Positions 1 to 9,283 of a stretch of DNA of 64,000 nucleotides are shown here, piece by piece. Each line of letters starts with the position of its first letter. Within the stretch, counting starts at the first letter, position 1. The position numbers and the translations under genes are program-made. The notes beneath the pieces are model-generated. The model did no database searches and had not been told where the DNA came from. It was given only the letters and a program-made list of their open reading frames with translations. Source of the stretch: Fallopia convolvulus (taxonomy: Eukaryota > Streptophyta > Magnoliopsida > Caryophyllales > Polygonaceae); assembly GCA_964016875.1 (NCBI GenBank), contig OZ024719.1, forward strand, positions 30,986,679 to 31,050,678, written 5' to 3'.

Positions 1-301
1 TGTTTTTGTTTTCCAATTCTTGATTCTTGAGTCATATCGGATCAATCTTGAGATCCAAGTGCAAGGTGCGTCACATCCTTGTCCTTGAATTTCGTAGTCT
101 GAGTTTTGAGTGTGGTGAGTCATATCCACACCCTAAACTCATTCATATCCGTCACTTTCACAACTCCACCATCCATTACTGGTTTTCCAAAGCTTTACAC
201 GTCCACCTTCACCAATTCCGAGGCACTCCATCCGTTCCCTTGCAAAGAAGAGAGCAACCGAAGTTACCTTGCACCGACTCCACCGATTCGATCCTTTATC
301 A
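1..301 (+). repeat. 5' LTR of Gy1 (3' part only)
   Basis: Only the last 301 bases are in the window. They match 6742-7042 one to one and end in CA two bases before the PBS. Confidence 0.93.
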
Positions 302-303
302 TG

Positions 304-315
304 TGGTATCAGAGC
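304..315 (+). promoter_or_regulatory. PBS of Gy1 (initiator tRNA-Met)
   Basis: TGGTATCAGAGC starts two bases after the LTR end. It is the complement of the 3' end of plant initiator methionine tRNA, the usual primer for minus-strand DNA synthesis. Confidence 0.93.
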
Positions 316-1250
316 CACGCAAGGTACACCTTCTTTCTCTCGTCTTAGATCTGGAATTTGCTTGAATTTTGCAAGTGTTTACCTTCACAAGTCGTGCCAT
401 AAAATCCCTTGCAAAACCGAACCCTAAAACTTGTTACCGATCTTGCTTGCTTGCATTGTTTCGTGTCTTCGACCTTGTGTGCTTAAACCTACCATTGAGG
501 GACGACCAAAACTGAGTTTTAGGGTTGTCCAAAGGTTGAAGAAAGCTTTTACTCCTTGATTGAATGAATTAAAGACCAAAAAAATAGCAAGAGTCACCCC
601 TTGGCCTTTCAACTAACTCACTCTTTAATAGCAACCTCTTGGCTGATTTTTGTCCTTCTTTCCATGAAAATTTCGAGCATGTTGGCATAAAAACTGAAAA
701 TCAAGCTTACAATATTGTGTACTCACTCGGGTTAGGATACGGGAAAAGTACCAAGGCGTATAAAAAAAAAAGAAGAGAAACACCGAGGAGGGGTGTAAGT
801 CTTGCTTGACTTGAAGCTTTGTATGTTTGTTTGTAATAGGCTGAAATTGTGCCTTAGAAGTCAAAACTCGGACTTGGAAAGAAAAAGAAGCGGGGCTAGA
901 AAAACCTTGCTCGGCGGCCAAAAGGCTAATAAGGAGTCGGGCACAGAATAAGTCGGACCCCGTGAGAAAGAAATTCCTAAAAGGGTGCTAGAGTTGCATA
1001 AGCTTTTCTTTTGTTTATCTTTTGTTTGTAAACTTGGTACCTAGTAGCTTCCTAAATTCGAGTGATAGACAAACTTGTTGCTTGAATTGCATTGCCATTG
1101 CTTGTGCCTTTCTTTTGAGCCATTTCTTGTTCGTTTTACACCAAAGTCCTAACACTTGCAAGTTTGGCACTTTTCGAGTCTAAGTTGAGAATTGGTTGTG
1201 TGTGGCTCGAAGTACCACTTGCTTGTTGGATTTTATTTGTTTGGTGAACT
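316..1250 (+). other. Untranslated leader of Gy1 with a conserved motif at 895-948
   Basis: About 0.93 kb between PBS and gag shows no convincing coding frame. Positions 895-948 hold a motif (CTCGGCGGC, then GCTAATAAGG, then GGCAC) that recurs twice in the Gy2 leader. Such a leader usually holds dimerisation and packaging signals, but that role here is inference. Confidence 0.6.
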
Positions 1251-3632
1251 TTGTGCAAGATGTCGGATGCAGGGAATGATGGCTCACCTCGGGATCGGGA
1301 TGCTAACGTCGATTCATCCGTGGCTGCTATGCTACAATCTATGCAACAAGATCTTCGTTCTTTTTGTTCTAGGTTTGATGATATTGAGCAAAGGTTGACA
1401 AGGCATGACGAACTCATCCAAGCTAGTGCCACCAATGCACAAAGCATCAACCGAGAACCACCTTTGTCACTTGGAGTGAGCTCTCATCTAGAGACGATCA
1501 TCTCCACCACTCGAGGCATACATTTGGAAGAAGGTTCTACCTTCTACATTCAACCCGTGTCACAAGGCCATCTTTCGGGGTCAAATTTCCACCAACCTTT
1601 TGTGACGTCTTCCGGGGTAAGGACTGAATTTGTTCCTTCCACTTTTCCAAATAATATTCTGTTGCCTTCGCACACTAACAATGTAGGCAATGAGCGGTAT
1701 GGCTATACTCCTATGACGACACCGGAGCACACGGGCACGACCCTTCTCTACCCTCGGCGCGGAGGTGTCCAAGGCGCGCCTCATGTGCAAGCGGCCTATC
1801 GAGCTCCTCTTCAAGAGGTGTGGCAACAACAACCCGCTTATGGTGATGGGCGCCAGCAAGGGGGGGAGCGCCACCAAGGAATCAAGCTCCAAATCCAAAC
1901 CTTCTCGGGAACTACCGGAGCCGACGCTTGTCTTGACTGGATAGCTAAGACCGAAACCGTGTTTCACTATTATGGTTATGAGGATGAAAGACGAATAGTC
2001 GTCGCCGCCGTCCATTTCACCGATTTTGCGTATCATTGGTGGTTGCAAGACAAAGAAGCTAGGCGACGTGATGGGGAGCAACCCGTCCGAACATGGCGAG
2101 AGCTTAAACGAGCACTTGAGGAACGCTTTGTTCCATCGGACTACGCCGAGAGGATCCATTCCAGACTTGAGCAGATTCGACAAGGCGGTCGGACTCCCGA
2201 TGAGTATTACAACGAGCTATGCACGCTCATCTTTCGTTCCGGGGTTCAATTTCCCGACGGGTATGTTATCTCCAAATTTATTCATGGACTTAATTCCGAG
2301 CTAAAATCTGTGGTGAATATGCAGCATTTTCCTAGGGGTACGGAGATTGAACAAGTGTTGCATTACACAAACCAAGTCCATAAGAACCTTCCTCAAAGGC
2401 GCCAGCCGGCCCCAGCCTCGGTGCCGAGCTCCAGGTCGTCGGTGCCGAGCTCCAGAACCACGGTGCCGAGCTCAAGACCGTGGAATAGCGCCTCGGTGTC
2501 GAATCAGCCTAACGGGCCTGAGTTTCGACATGACCAGCCAAGGCCGAAGCAAGAAGGAGGGAACCGAGCCGGCGAATTCAAATGCTTCAAATGTCTCAGG
2601 CGTGGCCATTACGCTCGTGATTGTCCGAACGAGCGCAAGGTTCTTCTTACTCCGCAAGGAGAGTATGAGTTTGGGGAGCTTGTTCAAGAGGAGGAAGATA
2701 ACCATGATGAGCAAGAAGAGGACGAGCTCCATGTCTTGGCCGAGGAGGGTGAGTGCTTTGTTGTCCAACGCACTCTTTTCACCACCGAAAACAACACTAC
2801 TCCAAGCCAACGCGAGGTGATCTTCCATACTCGATGTAAAATCCAAGATAAGGTATGTAACCTAATTATTGATGGTGGTTCTTGTTGTAACATCATCAAT
2901 GAGGAGGTTGTGTCTCGTTTTTCAATTCCTACTACTCCTCATCCCATGCCTTATCCATTATGCTGGTTGAATTCTAAATCGCCTATCCAAGTGAAGGAAA
3001 GGGCTTTGATTTCTTTTGCCATAGGTCCATATCAAGATGTGGTGGAATGTGATGTGGTGCCCATGTCGGTGTGCCACCTCCTTTTAGAACGACCTTGGCA
3101 ATATGATCGGGGCGTGATCCATGATGGTATCTCCAATGAGTATTCCTTCCACCGAGACGGCAAGAAGGTCACGTTGCATCCCATGAAGCCTCACGAAATC
3201 ATGCTTGATCACACGGGTAGGGAACAAAAGCGAAGGCATGCTCTTAGAGAAGGAATCAAAGGGAAGACATTGGCCATTGGTGATAGCATGAACACTTCCA
3301 AACCTCTTCTCTTAGCCAAACCAAGGGAAGTTGTTCATGCCATCAAGGGAAGTACCGTTTGTTTGTTATTGTTATATCATGAATCGTTGCTTTCTAACCA
3401 AGATATTGAAGACCTTCCCTTACCAATTGCTCGTCTTTTGCAGGATTTCAAGGATTTATTTCCCGAAGAGGTGCCGAATGGGTTGCCGCCTACAAGAGGG
3501 ATCGAACATCAAATCGATTTCATCCCGGGCGCGTCATTACCGTATCGGCCAGCCTACCGATCCAATCCCGAGGAAACTAAGGAGTTGCAAAGGCAGGTTC
3601 AAGAGCTTCTCGACAAGGGATACGTTCGATAA
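1251..3632 (+). CDS. Gy1 gag, protease and RT N-terminus (ends at a premature stop)
   Basis: This is the first 793 codons of the gypsy polyprotein. A retrotransposon gag domain lies around 1910-2340 (DACLDWIAKTE, HWWLQ). An Arg/Ser-rich linker with three VPSSR repeats follows at about 2418-2480. A CCHC zinc knuckle (CFKCLRRGHYARDC) starts at 2583. The aspartic protease has its DGG active site at about 2871. The start of reverse transcriptase follows. The frame ends at TAA (3630-3632) inside a conserved RT segment; Gy2 has GAG at the same place and the frame continues to 5894, so the stop is a mutation. The start at 1251 follows the listed frame; the nearest clear ATG is 1260. Products would assemble particles in the cytoplasm. 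Confidence 0.93.
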   Translation: MCKMSDAGNDGSPRDRDANVDSSVAAMLQSMQQDLRSFCSRFDDIEQRLTRHDELIQASATNAQSINREPPLSLGVSSHLETIISTTRGIHLEEGSTFYIQPVSQGHLSGSNFHQPFVTSSGVRTEFVPSTFPNNILLPSHTNNVGNERYGYTPMTTPEHTGTTLLYPRRGGVQGAPHVQAAYRAPLQEVWQQQPAYGDGRQQGGERHQGIKLQIQTFSGTTGADACLDWIAKTETVFHYYGYEDERRIVVAAVHFTDFAYHWWLQDKEARRRDGEQPVRTWRELKRALEERFVPSDYAERIHSRLEQIRQGGRTPDEYYNELCTLIFRSGVQFPDGYVISKFIHGLNSELKSVVNMQHFPRGTEIEQVLHYTNQVHKNLPQRRQPAPASVPSSRSSVPSSRTTVPSSRPWNSASVSNQPNGPEFRHDQPRPKQEGGNRAGEFKCFKCLRRGHYARDCPNERKVLLTPQGEYEFGELVQEEEDNHDEQEEDELHVLAEEGECFVVQRTLFTTENNTTPSQREVIFHTRCKIQDKVCNLIIDGGSCCNIINEEVVSRFSIPTTPHPMPYPLCWLNSKSPIQVKERALISFAIGPYQDVVECDVVPMSVCHLLLERPWQYDRGVIHDGISNEYSFHRDGKKVTLHPMKPHEIMLDHTGREQKRRHALREGIKGKTLAIGDSMNTSKPLLLAKPREVVHAIKGSTVCLLLLYHESLLSNQDIEDLPLPIARLLQDFKDLFPEEVPNGLPPTRGIEHQIDFIPGASLPYRPAYRSNPEETKELQRQVQELLDKGYVR

Positions 3633-5894
3633 AGCCTTAGTCCATGCGCCGTTCCGGTAATTCTTGTTCCTAAAAAGGACGGTACTTGGAGAATGTGTGT
3701 TGATTGTGGAGCAATCAACAACATTACTATCAAGTATCGCCATCCAATTCCGCGACTTGATGATATGCTTGATGAGCTCAATGGAGCTTGTATTTTCTCT
3801 AAAATTGATTTAAAAAGTGGCTATCATCAAATCCGGATGAAGGAGGGCGATGAATGGAAAATCGCGTTCAAAACCAAGTATGGGTTATACGAGTGGTTGG
3901 TTATGCCTTTTGGTTTAACCAACGCTCCTAGCACATTTATGAGGTTGATGAACCACGTTCTCCGACCTTTTCTTGGTAAATTGGTGGTTGTGTATTTTGA
4001 TGATATTCTTATTTATAGATACGACCTTGAGTCCCACGTCAAGCACCTTAGGCAAGTGCTAGACGTTTTGAGAAATGAACGCCTATTTGCTAACTTTAAA
4101 AAGTGCCACTTTTGCTCGGATCATGTGGTCTTTCTTGGCTTTGTTGTGAGTAGGGAAGGGCTGAAGGTTGATGAAAAAAAGGTGAAGGCAATCCGAGATT
4201 GGCCGATTCCCACCACCATGACACAAGTTCGAAGTTTTCTTGGCTTGGCCAGCTTCTACCGCCGCTTTGTGCGAGATTTTAGTTCCATAGCGGCGCCACT
4301 CACCGAGCTCACCAAAAAGAATGTCACATTCAGGTGGGAAGGGTCCCAAGATACTGCATTCAACCTTCTCAAAGACAAACTCACACAAGCGCCGCTCCTA
4401 GTCTTGCCCGATTTCAACAAAATGTTCGAAATCGAATGTGACGCTTCGGGCATTGGCTTAGGCGGTGTTCTCTTGCAAGAGGGCAGACCCGTGGCATATT
4501 TTAGTGAGAAATTGGGTGGGGCCGAACTGAATTACCCCACCTACGACAAAGAGTTGTTGGCTCTCGTCCGAGTACTCAAGACGTGGGAGCATTACCTCAT
4601 GCCACGCGAGTTTGTCATACATTCCGACCACGAGGCGCTTAAATTTCTTAAGGGACAAAGCAAGCTCAACAAGCGCCATGCCAAGTGGGTCGAGTATATC
4701 GAGCCGTTTCCATATGTCATCAAGCATAAGAAGGGGAAGGACAACGTCGTAGCCGACGCACTTTCTAGGAGGTATGCTCTTCTATCCCTTCTTGATGCTA
4801 GATTGTTAGGTTTTGGGTTCATGCGTGAGTTATATGCTAGTGATTCTGATTTTCAGGAGATATTTCATGCATGTATGACCTATGGAAGTAAGGACCAATT
4901 CTATATACATGATGGTTTTTTGTTTAAGGGTCCTAAGTTGTGTGTGCCTAGAAGTTCTATTAGGCATTTGCTTGTCCAAGAGGCCCATGGGGGCGGCCTT
5001 ATGGGGCATTTTGGAGTCATGAAGACTTTGCATATTCTTAGGGAGCACTTCTTTTGGCCTTTCATGCTTAGGTCGGTAGAGAAATTTTGTGCTTCTTGTA
5101 TAACATGTATGCGTGCTAAGTCTAAGGTACGACCTCATGGGTTGTACACTCCCCTTCCTATCCCTCATGCTCCTTGGGAAGACATTTCCATGGACTTTGT
5201 TTTGGGATTACCTCGCTCTAAGAGGGGGAGAGACTCTATTTTTGTTGTTGTTGATAGGTTCTCTAAGATGGATCATTTCATTGCATGCCATAAGACTGAT
5301 GATGCATCTCATGTTGCTTGTCTATTCTTTGATAATATTATGAGATTGCATGGTGTGCTTAAATCTATAGTTTCTGATCGTGATGTGAAATTTTTGAGCT
5401 ATTTTTGGAAGACTCTTTGGGCCAAGTTAGGCACAAAGTTGCTCTTTTCTACCACTTGTCATCCTCAAACGGATGGACAAACCGAGGTCGTGAATCGAAC
5501 TCTTGGTTCTCTTTTGCGCTCTCTTTTGTCTACTAATCTGCGCAGGTGGGAAGAATGTCTTCCATTCATAGAGTTTGCTTATAACCGATCGGTGCATTCG
5601 GCCACTAAGAAAACGCCATTCGAGGTGGTCTACGAGCGCAACCCTATTACGCCCCTTGACCTCATGCCATATGCCACCAAGGATCGGGAGAGCCGTGAAG
5701 GTCTTGACCATGCTGCTAAGGTCAAGAAACGCCACGAGGATACTCGTCTTCAATTGGAAAGGCGAACCATGCAATATGTGCGCCAAGCCAACCAAGGGCG
5801 CAAGGAAGTCATTTTCGAGCCAGGCGACCTCGTATGGGTGCATTTGAGGAAGGAGCGCTTTCCTATCCTTCGCAATTCAAAGTTGAAACCATGA
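3633..5894 (+). CDS. Gy1 pol: reverse transcriptase, RNase H, integrase (same frame as gag)
   Basis: This continues the gag frame after TAA 3630. RT shows KIDLKSGYHQI and the catalytic YFDD at 3993-4004. RNase H shows IECDASGIGLGG near 4430 and a later HSDHEAL. Integrase has a zinc-binding HHCC region (about 4970-5110) and a DDE core: D in MDFVLGLP near 5190, D in SDRDVKF near 5371, E in QTDGQTEVVN near 5490. The frame ends at TGA 5892-5894, probably a decayed CGA, and then resumes with a GPF-type segment (GDGPFVVLERIND). RT, RNase H and integrase catalytic residues all look present, so only a few point changes separate this copy from an intact one. Confidence 0.93.
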   Translation, partial: SLSPCAVPVILVPKKDGTWRMCVDCGAINNITIKYRHPIPRLDDMLDELNGACIFSKIDLKSGYHQIRMKEGDEWKIAFKTKYGLYEWLVMPFGLTNAPSTFMRLMNHVLRPFLGKLVVVYFDDILIYRYDLESHVKHLRQVLDVLRNERLFANFKKCHFCSDHVVFLGFVVSREGLKVDEKKVKAIRDWPIPTTMTQVRSFLGLASFYRRFVRDFSSIAAPLTELTKKNVTFRWEGSQDTAFNLLKDKLTQAPLLVLPDFNKMFEIECDASGIGLGGVLLQEGRPVAYFSEKLGGAELNYPTYDKELLALVRVLKTWEHYLMPREFVIHSDHEALKFLKGQSKLNKRHAKWVEYIEPFPYVIKHKKGKDNVVADALSRRYALLSLLDARLLGFGFMRELYASDSDFQEIFHACMTYGSKDQFYIHDGFLFKGPKLCVPRSSIRHLLVQEAHGGGLMGHFGVMKTLHILREHFFWPFMLRSVEKFCASCITCMRAKSKVRPHGLYTPLPIPHAPWEDISMDFVLGLPRSKRGRDSIFVVVDRFSKMDHFIACHKTDDASHVACLFFDNIMRLHGVLKSIVSDRDVKFLSYFWKTLWAKLGTKLLFSTTCHPQTDGQTEVVNRTLGSLLRSLLSTNLRRWEECLPFIEFAYNRSVHSATKKTPFEVVYERNPITPLDLMPYATKDRESREGLDHAAKVKKRHEDTRLQLERRTMQYVRQANQGRKEVIFEPGDLVWVHLRKERFPILRNSKLKP

Positions 5895-6062
5895 GGTGAT
5901 GGTCCGTTTGTGGTGTTGGAGCGCATCAATGATAACGCTTATCGAGTGGAATTGCCACCAAGCTACGGTGTGCACGAGGTATTTAATGTTTCCGACCATT
6001 GTCCTTATTTTCTTAACGATGATGATGAGATGCAGGATGAAGGTTCGTGGACGAACCCTTTT

Positions 6063-6075
6063 CAAGAGGGGAGGA
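6063..6075 (+). promoter_or_regulatory. PPT of Gy1
   Basis: The purine run CAAGAGGGGAGGA directly precedes the 3' LTR and primes plus-strand synthesis. It overlaps the coding sequence. Confidence 0.85.
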
Positions 6076-7042
6076 TGATGTGACTACGCCTCGGAAGCAA
6101 CATCATGGTTTTGACGCCTTCTATACCGAGCAATCCAACGTCGGTGCCGACCCACCTGACCTCGGTGTTGACCCGCCTGACCTTGGTGCCGACCCACCTG
6201 ACCTCGGTGCCGACCCGCCTGACCTCGATGCCAACCCGCCTGACCTCGGTGCCGAGCTGCCTGTCGAGCTCCCTACCAAGTTGCGTACCGAGTCCTCGGG
6301 GCGCGCCGACCGCGCCAACAACACTCCTTGGCCTTATTTAGGGAGGATCACAAGAGCTCGAGCTCGTGTCTTGCAAGAAGATCTTCAAAATGGTCTCTTG
6401 AACCATGGTGCGCCGATCAAATATATAGACGACATGGAGTGCACGTTGCTTGTCACCGGGCGCGCCGAGGCCATGACGGGCGCCTAGCTTGTTCCGAGTT
6501 TGGCGTCTCTTACGTGCCCATTTCAAGATACAATTAATGTCGGGATTCTAAGGGTCTTTTTGTCTTCAATTTGGTTTAATGGTTGGTTATTGAAAAGGCT
6601 TGTTTGATGGCTGAATTTAGGATAAAAGGGGCGCCCCTTCTCCCTTGCTAGACACCTTGAATTTGATCATGAAAACACTTGTTTTGTATTGCCATGTTTA
6701 GGCTATGTTTTTAAGGCGTTTTTGCCTTGAATAAAGTTGTTTGTTTTTGTTTTCCAATTCTTGATTCGTGAGTCATATCGGATCAATCTTGAGATCCAAG
6801 AGCAAGGTGCGTCACATCCTTGTCCTTGAATTTCGTAGTCTGAGTTTCGAGTGTGGTGAGTCATATCCACACCCTAAACTCATTCATATCCGTCACTTTC
6901 ACAACTCCACCATCCATTACTGGTTTTCCAAAGCTTTACACGTCCACCTTCACCAATTCCGAGGCACTCCATCTGTTCCCTTGCAAAGAAGAGAGCAACC
7001 GAAGTTACCTTGCACCGACTCCACCGATTCGATCCTTTATCA
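6076..7042 (+). repeat. 3' LTR of Gy1 (967 bp)
   Basis: It starts TGATGTGAC after the PPT, by analogy with Gy2, and ends CTTTATCA. The first 0.4 kb is protein-coding (pol C-terminus) and holds a 21-bp minisatellite. Confidence 0.9.
6145..6249 (+). repeat. 21-bp minisatellite, five units, in the coding part of the Gy1 LTR
   Basis: There are five 21-bp units, each encoding a variant of ADPPDLG, with silent and conservative differences between units. They keep the frame of the 6047-6487 ORF. Confidence 0.93.
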
Positions 7043-7529
7043 CCCACCCCTCATCATGGGAACCAAATAACATCCTTGACTTCTTCAACTGTTTGACATC
7101 CAAAAAATAACCACTAGTAACCGTTGCCCCACAATGAGTATGTATATCCTCTGGAGTCAGAAACCTAAGGGAAATCACAGTAATCAGGCCCCCAAAACCA
7201 ATCTTCTTGGGGCTAGACCGGGCCTTCTTCATACCAACTAAAAATAGCTCAATCTAATTAGGGACCACATGTTGGTCCCGCATCAAACACCACATCATGG
7301 CCACATCCCTGTTGGCCATCTTATTCACCTCCCCATAGCCCAAAAAAGTATTCAAAATGACCTTATGACATAATCTTAAATCAGGGGTTTACAATGCTGT
7401 AATTGTTCAACCCTGCCCCAATGTCATAAGGGGAATGGGTCACACCAACCTCAAAATCAATGACACCCTAGCTCTCCTCAATATCCCCCCAGCCGACAGT
7501 TGATGGGGAAGTCACACCAAAAGATGTAG
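7043..7529 (-). pseudogene. Athila-like env/ORF1 fragment (distal piece)
   Basis: On the minus strand this translates, with breaks, to a stretch including GFGGLITVISLRFLTPEDI and LDVKQLKKSRMLFG. That resembles the plant transposon protein found in Athila ORF1 and env-like regions. It is the continuation of 14912-15050 on the other side of Gy2: the Gy2 TSD joins the two. The right edge of Gy1 truncates it at 7043. Several stops lie between 7240 and 7529. The family call rests on motif resemblance only. Confidence 0.55.
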
Positions 7530-7534
7530 ACAAC
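7530..7534 (+). repeat. 5-bp TSD of Gy2 (left)
   Basis: ACAAC here equals ACAAC at 14907-14911, the typical 5-bp integrase stagger. Confidence 0.9.
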
Positions 7535-8432
7535 TGATGTGAGTCCATCGACAACCGAACCCGCAATCGAGCTCGAGCACGTGCCGGCACACTCGGACGC
7601 GCCTTTGCACTTGGCGCAACCGGAGCCGCAGCCTATCCTTGGCGTGCCCTTGCAAGTGGTTGGCGCACCCTTGCATGCGGTTGGTGGCGCGCCTTGCGCT
7701 ACGCCGGATCCCGACGTTGATGTTGCCAAATCTTCAGGCACTTTTAACGGCGCCTTGTCCTATGACTCAAGTGAGGATAATAACTCTAAGGACAAGCATG
7801 TGGTGCATGATCAAGAGAAGTCTACATTTGGACAAACAACTAAGGCCTGAGTCTGAGGCGCTAGGAAGCCGAGTCAAGGAGCCATGCCCTATCTTGGGCG
7901 TATCACGCGATCCTAAGCTAAAGCAATTCTTTGTCAAATTCAATAGGATCTCATGGGTCGTAGGTTTTTGAAGGGTTACAAAGAAGAAGGGTGGAGTCTC
8001 ATTTTATATCATGGTTCGACAAGTGACTATTTGACGGATAAGGACAATTAGTGTGTTCTGGGTTTTTATGGGTTGTTTTTGTAATTTTCTTTAAGTGAAG
8101 GGGCTGGTTTTGTGAGGCGAGTTTTCTAGGTTATATGATCGGCCATTTCTCCTTCTCTAGGTAGACTTGAACGATCACTTGCTTGTTTCCTTTACTTGTT
8201 TCAATCTAAAGCTCTTTGTTTGTCTTTTTCGTTCAATCTCTTGTTAGAGTGTTGGCGAGTCATATCCGACGTTCTTTCAATCTAGTTTGTTTGTCTCTTG
8301 GTGAGTCATATCCAAGATCGAGCATCCATATCCTTCGTCATCCATCCATAGATCCACGATCCACGTGAAGGGTTTCCGAGTTGTCTTGGCGATCTCTTTC
8401 CATCATTATCTTCTCCAACGATCCGGCTATCA
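7535..8432 (+). repeat. 5' LTR of Gy2 (898 bp)
   Basis: It matches 14029-14906. The first 0.3 kb is a duplicate of the pol C-terminal coding extension (compare 14029-14323). Confidence 0.94.
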
Positions 8433-8434
8433 AG

Positions 8435-8446
8435 TGGTATCAGAGC
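8435..8446 (+). promoter_or_regulatory. PBS of Gy2 (initiator tRNA-Met)
   Basis: TGGTATCAGAGC lies two bases after the LTR end. Confidence 0.93.
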
Positions 8447-9283
8447 CACATGAAGGTATCGCCACTTAAACTTTGTTCCGACCTTGAAAGTCCACTTTTT
8501 TCATGTAGTCTCTTGGCCGAATTCCTCTTTATGTGTGTGCGAGAGACTCGTTGATTTTTGTCTTGTATTGTGTGTGTTTTGTTTGTCCTTGAATGTTCAT
8601 GTTTTAGGTCCACTTTGTGTGATTCCATGGCTGATTTCTGATCGAAAATAAAGATGCAGAAGAACACCAAAGGTTGTCGTTGGTGTTAGTAGTTGAAGGG
8701 TTGTTTTTCTTTCTTGTTCAATGCCTTCAATTATGAGCTTGAACTGAATGGATCATTGCTGATTTTTGAGCTAAAAAACGTGGTCATTGTGTGACTAAAC
8801 CAATCCTCTTGTCAATGCATGCTTGTTGAGTGGTTCGGTGCTAGGATATGGGAACGACAACAAGACGGAACATCTTGTATTGTTGTCTAAGCTGTCTTTG
8901 GAATACTATATTAAAAAAAGAAAAGAAATCAGAAAAAACTTGTCGGCAGCGTAAGCTAATAAGGGGCCAGGCACAGAAAAAGAATCAAGACTAGAAAAAC
9001 CTTGCTCGGCGGCATAAAGCTAATAAGGGGTCAGGCACGGAAAGAGTAGTCAAACCGTGGAGCCTAGCAAAGGCCTAAAAATTTTCTTTACTTGATGCTT
9101 GTTGTTCTTGGTGTTTAGTAGCTTCCTAGCATTGTTCTTTTTGACAAGTGTGTGGTGAGTCTTTCTTTTCGTTGTCCTTTGTTGTCCTTTGCATACTTGC
9201 AACTTGTCAGAATTTCATCCCGGTCAAGTCTTGGTGGTCAATTCAAGTGCCCTTTATACCTTTGATTTCACGTGGTTGTTAAG
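8447..9283 (+). other. Untranslated leader of Gy2 with a duplicated motif
   Basis: There is no coding frame. The leader motif of Gy1 occurs twice, at 8931-8978 and 8991-9042, each with AAGCTAATAAGG followed by GGCAC. Confidence 0.65.

Larger units (their letters stand above)
5895..6487 (+). pseudogene. Gy1 integrase C-terminus running into the 3' LTR, frameshifted
   Basis: After TGA 5892 the pol frame gives a GPY/F-like module ending TNPFQEG, then stops at 6081-6083. An overlapping frame (6047-6487, 146 aa) carries on from the same point inside the LTR through a DPPDLGA repeat to a basic segment ITRARARVLQ and stops at 6485. In Gy2 the equivalent reading frame crosses from pol into the LTR unbroken. 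I therefore infer that Gy1 lost one G of the PPT G-run near 6070. The motif near the end resembles the ITRSRAKKLQ-type tail seen at the end of many plant gypsy polyproteins. No chromodomain was recognised. Confidence 0.75.
1..7042 (+). mobile_element. Ty3/gypsy LTR retrotransposon Gy1, 5' LTR cut by window start
   Basis: The order is partial 5' LTR, PBS, leader, gag-protease-RT-RNase H-integrase, PPT, 3' LTR. Bases 1-301 match 6742-7042 without indels and with about four substitutions by eye, so the copy is young. Both LTRs end in CTTTATCA. The coding part is almost intact: two nonsense codons (3630 and 5892) and one lost base near 6070. The 5' flank lies outside the window, so the TSD cannot be checked. 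On the right it abuts Athila-like sequence. It belongs to the same group as Gy2 but its LTRs differ. Confidence 0.95.

Noticed and set aside
6145..6249. CRISPR-like array
   Set aside because: Units are contiguous 21-bp tandem repeats without spacers, in a eukaryotic LTR coding region.
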